NCBI GenBank assembly: GCA_037954235.1
Contig: JBBMOA010000022.1
Span: 3,519,001 to 3,583,000 of the forward strand
DNA from: Aulostomus chinensis
Taxonomy: Eukaryota > Chordata > Actinopteri > Syngnathiformes > Aulostomidae
Direction of reading: 5' to 3'
Length of the DNA stretch: 64,000 bases
The position numbers and the translations under genes were made by a program. The notes under the pieces were generated by a model. The model saw nothing but the letters and a program-made list of their open reading frames with translations. It was not told where the DNA came from and made no database searches. The stretch's first letter is position 1; every line of letters begins with the position of its first letter. This document shows, one piece after another, positions 26,029 through 34,757 of the stretch.

Positions 26029-29000
26029 CGTGTGCGCATGCAGGACAAGATGATTTTCGTGTGCAGTGTGGACTGTTCTCAGGAGTTTAAGAAGGCCAAC
26101 AATGTGATGAGCTTGTGTGAATACTGCAAGATGGAGAAGATCACCAAAGACTCCAAGAAAATAAACTTTAAGGACTGCTTCTTCTGCAGCGACGGTAAGC
26201 GGACTGGAGTCTTGAGTGTCGGGGCTGTTGCAGGAGGTTCCTTCTGCCCGCCGGTAGAAAAGCAAACATTTCCCATCAAGAAAAAAAAACTTCAGTGGTC
26301 TTTCCTTTATTTCCAGTCATTCCTTGAGTTTTGATATGGTTGATGCTATGGTGGCATCACAGCTAAATCTGATAGCGTGATCTTGCAAATGCTATAAATG
26401 GCTGCATGCTTGGTTCTCAGAAAACATGCACAGTCAGAACACTTGTGAGTGTTGAAGTGGTGGTTCCTCTGCCCCCCCACCCCAGGCTGCAAGCTTCTCT
26501 ACAGACACGAGCTGGCTAAAAGCTGGGGGAAACACTGCCACTCCTGCTCCTACTGCCACTGCGTCTCCAAGAAGCTGGTGACGGCACAGTACGGAGGCTC
26601 GACGGAGGAGTTCTGCTCTGAGGAGTGCCGGTCCAAATACACCATGCTCTTCTGTCATGTAAGAAATCCCAGGCGCTTGTTGCTAAAACCAGAGACACAT
26701 CGCAGATGTGTGTGTGTCGTGTGGCAGTTTTGTCTTTTTGAAGAAGCCACACTGGCTCTGTTTGTTCTACATGCTTTGCAACACAAGTGGGGCGGTTTCT
26801 GTGGAGGTTCTCTTATTTTGAAATGCCTGGAGGACATGGTTGTTGCTTGATGAGGGAAGAAAAACAGACCCGCTGTTGCTAGTTTGATTGTACGCGTCAC
26901 AGATGGGCTCGAGTGTTTCAGGCGTGACACGACAGTGAAAATCTTGCTCATTCACTCCTCGCTTCTCTCTGTCAGGTGGCCAAGTGTGACACCTGTGGTC
27001 AGAAAGGAAAACTCAAACAGAGTCTTCCCATGCTGGGGGAGGTCAAACATTTCTGCGACCTGAAATGTTTGCTTCAGTTCTGCAGTGACAAGGTGATCGC
27101 ACAGGGGCAGGTCTTCAAAGGTGTGTATCCAGCTGCTGGTTTGATTTTCGAGGCTCTCCTTATCGGAATGTTTCGAAGTTGATAAGCTGGAATTCCTCTG
27201 CGTTGTCGCCCTGGGTCCGCAGGTACGGTGCAGGCCACACCCATCATCGCAAATGTGGTGTCGCTTGCCGGAGCTACAACGGGGAAACCTGGTGCTTCCA
27301 ACAGACCTGTCCAGAAAAGTAAAAGATAACAACACACAAACACTCACACGTACTTGGGAATTTTCATTAAGTTACCATTATTGATGGTCGTTGTCTCCAC
27401 AGTCTGCGTCTCCGACTCACAGACGAAGGACTCTGGACGTGTAAGTTGCTGGCTGTGTTTTTGTATCACTTCACTACAGATTCTCGGTTATTAACCCATT
27501 TAATATTTGAAAGTGATCAATTCTGGGGGTGCGTTTGTTTGTCCCTCAGGTCAGTATTCATACAGAACAGGCTCCTCCTCCTCCACCTCCCAAAATCCTG
27601 AAGAACAAAGCTCTGCTCTGTAGACCGCTGGTGCAGAATAAGGGGGTCTCCTGTAAAACCCAGACGGCCGAGGTCGAGTCTCAGACAGGTAAAACCGAGA
27701 CTTCGCACATCCTCACGTTCGCTCATTGTTTTTACATTCAGACGGGTTTAACTTCTGCAGAACATCACACTTGTTTGTATTGTTAGCGAATGACAGTAGT
27801 TGGCCTTCAATGGAATCAGTTCATAAATACCCCTTCATATATTTGAGTAATACAGAGACAGACTGACAAATAGAAGCTCTGGGTTATTTTGGCACAGCCT
27901 CTGGTTTAACAAGAGGAGCCCTAATATATTTTTGTATGCACTCGGAATATTAGAAGCAACAGGTAATGGAGACACTGTCTATGCTGGCAGATTTGACCCA
28001 TTGATTTAAAACGTATCTTTTTCCACTCAGTCTGTTTTTTCTCCTATCACCTTGATGGGACGTAAAAATCAAAATAATTGAGGCGTTAACGTAACGGTTT
28101 CTTACCTCACCTTCACATCTGCTGCATTTAAAAACCACGTGTAATATTTTATTCATTTTAATTAAAGTTATTTTAAGAGATCTCATCAATTCCTCTTCTT
28201 CTTCTTCTTCTTCTTCTTGTCTTCTAGATGAAGTCACTCCTAAAATCCTGGTCCTGCCTGTTCCTGTGCCAGTGTATGTTCCTGTACCCATGAGCATGTA
28301 CAGCCAGTGTACCCCCAAACCTGTGGGCCTGCCTCTGCCGGTACGTCCTACATCACCAACACCCCTGGGCTTCCTGTCAACAAGTTCCGTTACTGGGCTC
28401 CCCAAACTGACTACTATAGAAGTACCATGGTAACACTCCTCCATCTCGGTGGTTTTTATCCCCAATCCATGTGTGACAGCTTCCTGTGCCCATGTTCCTT
28501 CCTGTGACGATGAACAACGCCGAGCACATCGTGGAAACCATCAAAGAGATCAAAGAAAAGATCCCGTCGGACCCGTTTGAGGCCGAACTCATTCTCATGG
28601 CCGAGATGGTGGCGGAGCAGACGGGGACGAATGACAAAGATGAGAGGTCCAAAGAGAAAGTGACGGATAAAGGGAAAGACAAACAGGAAGAAATCACTCC
28701 AGAGGGTGAGATGAACTGATTACACAGACGAAGGGAATCGATTTCATTTAGTTACAGTAACAGAATTAGTGGATGAGGATGAGATGAAGCAGGGGGGGGG
28801 CGCGACATCGGAGGTGGAGGAAATCAGATTACACCTTCTGTGACATCTCTGGCAAAGGAAGTTGCCTTGTTTGGATGTGATTTGATTTTTCTCACATTTG
28901 CTCACCCAATCTGTTTCAAACTGGGGATGTAAATTTATGTCTTATCCCGCACGTCCTGGAAAACCTGGGAATGTAGAGACAGTTGCCCAGGAATGGAAAC

Positions 29001-29998
29001 ACCTGGCATTGAACGATGATATGAGTTTCACTCCGTACTTCTAATTCCCTCTTTTAATACGCTAATTGAAGTGTTTGTTTTTTCCCCGTAAGGCCCAACA
29101 ATGTTACAGTTGGACGAAAACTGTCGAAAACTTGTAGTATCCTCTCAGGTCTCTTAGCTGCAGAAGTCAAACAAACCTTGTGTTTATGCTACAGATCACG
29201 CCAGCACCTACAGTGACGAATTAGACACGGACGACTTGGCAAGTTTCCTGAACAACTGGGAGGAGCCCTCGTCCGATGCAGGCCTCAGGTCACCCGGTCG
29301 CCCGTGCAGTCTTGAAAAGCTCAACCCCATCCTGGACATTCCTGAGGCTGTGCCCAGTGAGCCCTACTGTGAGCCCCCACCCTCAGTCCCGCCCCCCATG
29401 GACATCGAAGCCGACTTCACTGTTGGTGAGGGGTGAAAGGGACATTGAACATGAGTTCTTATATTTAACCTGAGTGGTGTCAACAACTGTGTTGTCCGTG
29501 CTCGGTGGCTCAGATGTTGCCTGTGCTGTCATTGCCAGAAACTCTTGAGAGGATGGCCCGGCTAAAAGCACAGCAGCAGCGATCGCCAAGTCCTCCGCCT
29601 GTAGCCTCACGACGGAGACAAGCTCCCAGGAAAGCCAGAGAGAAGAAGGTAACTGCCGGGGGAAACGGTGAATTACGGCTGTTTTCCTGAAGGGATGTTT
29701 GGAGTGTTCCTCCCCCAATATGTTGAGGTTCTGTCACTTTAGGCTGGATGATGCAGCCTCCTCTCGCCCTCTTTACTTCATTTAAGGGTCGCAAGTCACA
29801 ACGCTTGACAAAGGCAGCGGAAACGTCATCTCAGAAAGGTGCCGCTAACAAAAAGATAGCGCTGGACGTCCCAAAACTCAAGAGTCAGTATGGAGTCGAC
29901 GCCTGGAAGCGGTGGATCCGGTGGAGGCAGACACAACCCAACCTGGAGAAGCCACGCTTTGGATGTAAGTCTGCACCGACATGACATGGAACCAGTGA

Positions 29999-30043
<45 letters not shown>

Positions 30044-31595
30044 ACTTAACAGCAAAGATTCCACTCGTGTTCAACTAGCCAAGTCATTGGTTGCATCAGG
30101 AGTGGAGCGCTTTTACTCTGCCAGGTGGGAGACTTGTTTCATGTCTGTTGGCATCCTGGGAGGAGGTTGTTGGGTTGAGCTCCAGTGAGGCTCTAGTGAA
30201 GATTGTATCAACCTGATGTCAGTATTGACTCCTGGGATCTGACTCCCAGCACGCCCCATGGAGCTGAAGGAGGATCTTCTTCGCTGCACCACCGCCGAGC
30301 TGAGCTACGGTCTCTGTTGCTTCATCAGTGAGGTGAAACGACCAAACGGAGAGCTCTACTCCCCGGACAGCCTGTTCTACCTCTGCCTCGGCATCCAGCA
30401 GGCAAGACAGTCTTCCCTCAACTCATGCACCTGCCATCTTTGTCCCTACTTTATACTGCAGAGTGCCAGTGTACACCGTTGGAATATCTGATGCCCGTCA
30501 TCGTTCTAGTTCTCAGTTTTCATGTCTCCCTGTAGTACCTGTTTGAGAACGGTCGTGTGGAGAACATTTTCATGGATCGCTTCTACAACAAGTTCTCCAC
30601 TGAGTTCACCAATATGCTGAAAGGTTTCAAACCCTCAGTCACCTCCAGCGGTGAGTCGCACGAGATGTGGTTACTTTACACTGTTCATCTAATTTGATTT
30701 CACAAAAATGACTGTCCTCTAACCGTGTTGTGGTGACGGCTCTGTGTCTTCATGCTCTCCCCGTCTGCAGGTTATATCCATTCCCGTGTGGAGGAGGAGT
30801 TCCTGTGGGACTGCAAGCAGCTGGGGGCGTACTCGCCCATCGTCCTCCTCAACACTCTGCTCTTCTTCTGCTGCAAGTTCTTCGGCTTCACCACGGTGGA
30901 GCAGCATCGCCAGTTGTCCTTTGCTCACGTCATGCGCTGCACCAAAACCAACCAGAACAATACTAAGACCACCTTCCTGCGCTTTTACCCACCCATGTCC
31001 ATGAACGAGCCACAGACCGGTACAAGGAATATTTGTTGATCCTGTTCCAACACTGCAATTTTTACATACAAAAACTGCATCGAAAAGAATCTTGCAGTGA
31101 GCTTGCAGAGATGTTTTGACAACGGTCGTTCACGGCACCTGTGTGGGTGCACAGATTCAACACAAAAGATTTAAACACTTAATTTTATTCCACATAAAGG
31201 GGAATACCTATGTTTTTTTGAATAAATGTCAAATCAGCATTATGTGAATGTTACCTCACCAAAAAGCGGAAAATTTTTGCAACAGAACGGCTTTTCTACG
31301 AAGCTGAAGTTGCTTTTTAGACATTCGGATTTCATTTTTGTATAAAAAACCCCCCAAAACAGTAAAACTGCATTATCGTTAATTATTTCATCATTTCATT
31401 TTTTTTGTTGGCATTTGTAATCAAGGGCAAGATTGTTAAATACACACACACGAGGTCAGGTGACAGGAGTGTGTGTGTGTCTATGTGTTATTTTCCAGCT
31501 CGTTCACAAAGTTAGAAAGCACCTTTAATGTAATTCCAAATGTTTGGCTTTGCTGTACTGCTGCACTTCGTGTGAAGAGGATTAATTTCAGGACT

Positions 31596-31684
<89 letters not shown>

Positions 31685-32318
31685 CCAGATTCTGTCCCAG
31701 CAAAGAAGCGTAAGGAGGAGGAGACTAAAGAGGAGATCCTGGAGATGATGGAGAACACAGACAACCCTCTACGCTGTCCGGTCCGCCTCTATGAGTTCTA
31801 CCTCTCCAAGTGGTGCGCAACTCCCCCGACACTTTCTGCATCTCTTTAGCTGTTTTCTTAAATTTCAGTTCACCTCACAAATGTTGCTATTTCGCCGAAT
31901 CGTCGTGGTATTTAGCGAGTAAATGAATGTTCACTGTTTTGTGCTCCGTTTGTCCGTGGATGAATGTATATGGGTGTTTAAAGCATTCAGATAAAAACGT
32001 CTTTTTTTAAAGAGTGTGTCTGTGTCACATGAATAATACGCAGACAATCTCGTTCACGCCAACGTTTGTCTTCCGTGCAGCTCAGAGTCGGTCAAGCAGC
32101 GGACCAACCTGTTCTACCTGCACCCAGAGCGCTGCTGCGTCCCCAACAGCCCGCTGTGGTTCTCTTCCACCCCTCTGGATGACACGACCATGGAGGCCAT
32201 GCTCACCCGGATCCTAACCGTCAGAGAGCTGCATCTCAAGATGAAGACAGGAAGAGGGACGCAACAACCGAGTGATCCGCCGTTTATACCCGACGAAGAA
32301 GACGAGGATTCAGATTGA
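16129..32318 (+). CDS. zmym4: ZMYM4-like MYM zinc-finger protein, 28 exons, 1620 aa
   Basis: Exons: 16129-16206, 19527-20196, 21061-21210, 22031-22189, 22302-22375, 23397-23549, 23792-24024, 24184-24391, 24524-24727, 24830-24980, 25165-25280, 25544-25726, 26044-26194, 26486-26658, 26976-27120, 27223-27318, 27403-27440, 27550-27688, 28228-28340, 28480-28705, 29195-29425, 29539-29648, 29787-29964, 30250-30401, 30536-30650, 30771-31019, 31683-31812, 32081-32318. All phases match; total 4863 nt. Domains: acidic N-terminus (1-350), SUMO-consensus VKDEP motifs (about 395-425), MYM/FCS zinc fingers (about 440-950), Pro/Val-rich linker (1040-1090), Crypton-derived C-terminal domain (about 1270-1610). 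Family members are nuclear, bind SUMO and work with chromatin corepressors. Length fits ZMYM4 (about 1550 in human) better than ZMYM2/3 (about 1370), but I cannot exclude those. One intron (after 30401) uses a GC donor. AATAAA follows at 32399. Confidence 0.9.
17417..17484. repeat. (TA)n microsatellite in intron 1
   Basis: About 34 TA units in the first intron of the ZMYM gene. A run of 16-17 C follows at 17710-17726. Confidence 0.95.
18391..18761 (+). pseudogene. Coding-like remnant in ZMYM intron 1
   Basis: From ATG at 18391 the frame reads as protein-like sequence (for example [20 protein letters not shown]). It is broken by TGA at 18508-18510 and shifts frame near 18628, continuing as [20 protein letters not shown] and then a hydrophobic segment ([14 protein letters not shown]) before a TGA at 18759. 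The mix of one stop and one frameshift inside sensible peptide suggests a decayed coding insertion or retropseudogene. Alternatively the first break is a true donor, since CTACG|GTGAGT is a good site. I do not recognise the parent protein. Confidence 0.35.
19018..19370 (-). mobile_element. Teleost tRNA-headed SINE, minus orientation, near full length
   Basis: Read on the minus strand it starts GGCGGCACGGTGGTGCAGTG (A-box-like), then GGTTTGAGCC (B-box-like). It runs through a body mentioning CACACAGAGAG on the plus strand and ends with a GGATAAGCGGTAGAAAATGG tail. The tail is shared with the SINE at 49925-50159. It sits about 155 bases upstream of ZMYM exon 2. Confidence 0.75.
20340..20375. 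repeat. (TG)n microsatellite
   Basis: About 17 TG units with one TC interruption, in the intron after ZMYM exon 2. Confidence 0.9.
21061..22189 (+). repeat. zmym4: Tandem exon duplication (exons 3 and 4 of ZMYM gene)
   Basis: Exon 3 (21061-21210, 150 nt) and exon 4 (22031-22189, 159 nt) encode the same peptide twice. Both contain DVKPTV, a short Pro/Asp/Gln linker, VKVPLD and MQSSSSPVS, and both have phase 1-1 boundaries, so either can be skipped without loss of frame. The unit is acidic and probably disordered. A DNA-transposon relic (21349-21975) lies between the two copies. Confidence 0.88.
21349..21975. mobile_element. Non-autonomous hAT-like DNA transposon, 627 bp
   Basis: The ends are TAGGGCCCTATAAATTCC on the left and, reverse-complemented, TAGGGCCCTCTACGCGGAAT on the right. 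A shared 6-base flank, CTTTCT, occurs at 21343-21348 and 21976-21981, consistent with a worn target-site duplication. Internal repeats of the AATTCCGTTTT type occur near both ends. No transposase frame. Confidence 0.7.
22376..23396. other. Long intron with inverted repeat
   Basis: Intron between ZMYM exons 5 and 6. Near its right end ACCCTCAATTTAGTCTTTCAG (23133-23152) pairs with the sequence at 23222-23242 in reverse complement, about 20 bases with one difference and a loop of about 70. A frame on the minus strand at 22489-22824 has no recognisable family. Confidence 0.5.
23397..23549 (+). other. zmym4: SUMO-consensus exon of ZMYM gene
   Basis: This exon encodes [15 protein letters not shown] and then ATVKDEPN, two psi-K-x-E sumoylation consensus sites spaced about 22 residues apart. 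ZMYM proteins are known SUMO targets and binders, so these are plausible modification sites. The matching exon of the second gene keeps the site in its third module (IKEEPVDEEY at 50736) but not at 43682-43795. Confidence 0.7.
23651..23694. repeat. Short perfect inverted repeat
   Basis: ATCTGATCAGCCA (23651-23663) and its exact reverse complement (23682-23694) are separated by 18 bases, in the intron between ZMYM exons 6 and 7. Confidence 0.7.
23792..27120 (+). other. zmym4: MYM/FCS zinc-finger array of first ZMYM gene
   Basis: Nine exons (7 to 15) carry the array. Typical half-motifs are CFNC...FCSTTC...CYSC (exon 7), FCSQNC...CSMC (8), MCSDAC...CANC (9), PCTMC...FCSSSC (10), CDNC...FCTLQC (11), CSHC (12), FVCSVDC...CEYC...CFFC (13), CHSC...FCSEEC (14) and CDTC...FCDLKC (15). 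Fingers straddle introns, as is usual in this family. Exon 8 also has a glutamine tract (24317-24357, Q6-PAL-Q4). MYM fingers mainly mediate protein and SUMO contacts rather than sequence-specific DNA binding; this is family knowledge. Confidence 0.9.
25989..26035. repeat. (TG)n tract abutting a splice acceptor
   Basis: About 20 TG units run to GTGCGCATGCAG, the acceptor of ZMYM exon 13 (26044). The tract takes the place of a normal polypyrimidine tract. Confidence 0.9.
28193..28227 (+). repeat. (CTT)n tract forming a splice acceptor
   Basis: Eight or nine CTT units supply the polypyrimidine tract in front of the acceptor TCTTCTAG of ZMYM exon 19. Confidence 0.85.
28228..28705 (+). other. 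zmym4: Pro/Val-rich linker exons of ZMYM gene
   Basis: Two exons encode the run [14 protein letters not shown] and then [11 protein letters not shown], followed by an acidic helix containing [20 protein letters not shown]. This linker is a hallmark of ZMYM2, ZMYM3 and ZMYM4, and is the best single reason for assigning the gene to that subgroup rather than to ZMYM1, 5 or 6. The second gene has the same block at 58182-58706. Confidence 0.85.
30002..30041. repeat. (TG)n microsatellite
   Basis: About 20 TG units just 37 bases after the donor of ZMYM exon 23. Confidence 0.9.
31598..31682. repeat. (TG)n tract fused to a splice acceptor
   Basis: An uninterrupted run of about 42 TG units ends directly in the AG acceptor of ZMYM exon 27 (exon starts 31683). 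There is no other polypyrimidine tract, and any branch point must lie more than 80 bases upstream or inside the repeat. Confidence 0.95.
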
Positions 32319-32398
32319 GGAGGAGCAAGTGGTCTTTTATCCGGGCAACAGCTCGTGCTGTAATTTTGATCACTGAAATATTCTCTGAGGCGTGGCTC

Positions 32399-32423
32399 AA
32401 TAAACAGACACGGACCGAATAAA
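32399..32423 (+). terminator. zmym4: Polyadenylation signals of first ZMYM gene
   Basis: AATAAA at 32399-32404 and again at 32418-32423, 80-105 bases after the stop codon, give a short 3' UTR. Confidence 0.7.
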
Positions 32424-33750
32424 TCTGATATCGCTAAAAAGTGCTGAACTGCATCAGAAGTTCCTACACAACATGTTAACCCGGGTTGAAACGCACAGTG
32501 TTTGTGTTCTCTGGACTCGTGTACTGAGATGGCAGATTCAGTTCAGCATCCAGACGGTTTACTGCTGTTCAACAGGTCAGGTCACTGTCCTGAGTTTGGT
32601 CTGCTAAATGGTTGGTTCTCATGTCCAGTTGTACTCATTTCCCTCCGTGTGTTATGATTTCTTAAATTCAGGTTGCAGATCAGGTCTGCTGGTGAAGGCA
32701 AATCTTTCCTGTTGAAGGGACAGGGGGTTCTAGGATGAAAGTGGTGTCAGAGTAGAAAACTTTGACCCCGAAAGGCTTCCTGTGGTGGAGATACAAATGA
32801 CCTTCATGCTGAGCGGCAAACCTGCTGCATAACATGTTTTTCAACAGTTCATCTAGGGAAAACACCTGAACGGGTGTCAGACGCTCGGCTAAAAAGTAAA
32901 TGCTTATTTCCAAAGTGAAAATCTTTCTGCAGCTATACCCTGAGGGTAAATGGAAAGGCATTCTGGAAAGTATTGCTTACTGAATTCAACTCCTCCCAGC
33001 AAAACCTTCCTGACATGATGGGAATGTGGTTATGCCAAGGTTGGAGTGGTCCTTATTGGTAACTTGCTTCGTTCAATGATCATGAGACATCACCAAAGTT
33101 TAATGGTCAATTGATGAAAATACAGAGGAAACTGCAATTTTATATTCATTCAATATTCATTCTGCTCTCTGGTAACACGATTGTGGGATGAATTGACCTG
33201 CTTTTTGTTTAAAAAAAACAAACATTTTTAAAAATTTCCTTTTGAATTGAAATTGACACATCCTAATCACTAGTGTCCAATTATTGGGGGGGGGGGGGGG
33301 GGGGTTGAATTATAGTATCTGTTAAATTTAGCTGAAATGGTTTTAGCTGTCATTTGGATGAGAAACATTCTTGACTGAACACACTGAAATTAACACGTTT
33401 TGAAGGTTACTTTGGACATTTATCTCACCCAAAGCATCCTCTGGGACACTGATATTTTACATAATCGTGACCACGGACATTAGCTATGTATAAATATACT
33501 ACTCCATCATTAACCTCTAGTCTGTTGGTAGGGTCTGCCGGTAAGGTTGTCTTTACTGTTTTCTATCGTATGTCCATTTTTTTAAATAAAAAAATATAAA
33601 ACATGTCTTCATCAATCACTCAATGCTTCTGCGTGTGTGTCTTGATTTTGAAGAACTTGTGGGAACAGAGTCCCAAGTCCTCCTAAACCCGTCATCTCAG
33701 CAGCTCCGTGTGTTTGTTTCAACACCCAACGCAGCCGAGACCAGTGCGAC
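32424..33750. other. Intergenic spacer
   Basis: No supported gene. A minus-strand frame at 32680-32961 reads smoothly for about 90 residues but has no splice context or family I know. A G-run of about 20 lies at 33284-33304. Confidence 0.4.
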
Positions 33751-33872
33751 CAGCGATTGGCTGTCGCGGCTGTCAATCAATAGTATTCTGCTTAGTCATT
33801 GGATAGAAGCGCCGTCGCTCAACTTGGGTGGTGTCACGTCATTGTCATGTGTTGTCCTGGGTGGAAGAGAAG
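33751..33872 (+). promoter_or_regulatory. Probable promoter of SET/Crypton-like gene A
   Basis: Two inverted CCAAT boxes (ATTGG at 33756-33760 and 33798-33802) and a CRE-like TCACGTCA near 33835 lie in a CpG-containing stretch. About 70-100 bases later comes a candidate first exon closing at a donor. No TATA box. This is a typical CCAAT-type, NF-Y-like promoter layout, inferred from motifs only. Confidence 0.45.
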
Positions 33873-33936
33873 ATGGCTGCTACCAAGTTAGCTTAACTAC
33901 CCATTCTTGCAGTCCTGCTGGAACGTTAAAACAGAG
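33860..33936 (+). other. Candidate non-coding first exon with short uORF
   Basis: ATG at 33873 opens a seven-codon frame (MAATKLA, stop 33894-33896). The exon closes at ACAGAG|GTAAAT (33936/33937). The next acceptor is at 34752, whose exon holds the ATG I use for gene A, so this would be a 5' UTR exon carrying an upstream ORF. Confidence 0.4.
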
Positions 33937-34471
33937 GTAAATGCCGTCATTAATTGATGTCGATGTCGATTTGTTCTAAAATCAGTTCAAAATATGTTTC
34001 TGAGACGAGACAAGTGACTGACAGACTAGTTAGTCCTAGTTCTAGTGCCAGCATGCTAGCAAGGTGTGTTGTGTTTTTAAAGACAGGTTTTGCTCATGCT
34101 TGTCTTAAGATGGGTCACTAGTGTAACAAATAAATAATAATTAAAAGTAAGTCCCTTTAATTCAAATGACAAAACTGACATTTGGAAATATTATGTTTGA
34201 GTTTTACGAGCTTCACAATGTTCATCCAGAAGTTTGAAACTTAACATCTGCAAAATTAAGACGCTGCCTGGAGTTTGTGTTAAGGTGATATTGTTCAACA
34301 CTGTCTCGGGCTTTGCCTTTCTGGAAATTGTACCTTGATGACATTATTTTGACTGATATTGGGTTTGTGATATGAGAGGAAATATGAATTCATTAAATTG
34401 AAGCTATTAGCTTTTGCAATGATGATGATTTATAAAACCCAAACCCTGTAGCTGAAGAATTTTCTAGTCTT

Positions 34472-34476
<5 letters not shown>

Positions 34477-34546
<70 letters not shown>
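34477..34546. repeat. (TA)n microsatellite
   Basis: About 34 TA units upstream of the first coding exon of gene A. Confidence 0.95.
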
Positions 34547-34550
<4 letters not shown>

Positions 34551-34757
34551 TAAATTCTCCTTGATAATTGTTTTACTATTTTATGGTAAGAAATTCTTCA
34601 TACAACCAAATGATATATTTGAACTATTTAAGCATTATTGCACTTTTACAGACAGCAGCGTTTTGCTATGATGGCTGACCGTCTGCAGGATGCTAAGTGG
34701 AGTAGCGGGCTCACTGTTATTGTCCAACTTCTTTTTTCTTTTTTTTTTGCAGTTGTC

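Larger units (their letters stand above)
29787..32318 (+). other. zmym4: Crypton-derived C-terminal domain of ZMYM gene
   Basis: Six exons encode the domain (known as DUF3504-type). Landmarks are [31 protein letters not shown], the [20 protein letters not shown] block, a [12 protein letters not shown] block, and [16 protein letters not shown] near the end. In ZMYM2/3/4 this domain descends from a Crypton tyrosine recombinase but has lost recombinase activity. The protein ends in an acidic EEDEDSD tail. Confidence 0.85.

Noticed and set aside
29517..29538. Earlier acceptor (GGTGGCTCAG) for ZMYM exon 22
   Set aside because: Using it in phase 1 gives a TGA within twelve codons; the acceptor ATTGCCAG at 29538 keeps frame and is used in the model.
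31473..31703. Cys-Val and His-Thr frames over the (TG)n tract on both strands
   Set aside because: Repeat-derived; the true coding exon starts only at 31683 in a different context.
32680..32961. Minus-strand frame of about 93 codons downstream of the first ZMYM gene
   Set aside because: Reads smoothly but has no recognisable family, splice sites or polyadenylation context; kept only as a note.
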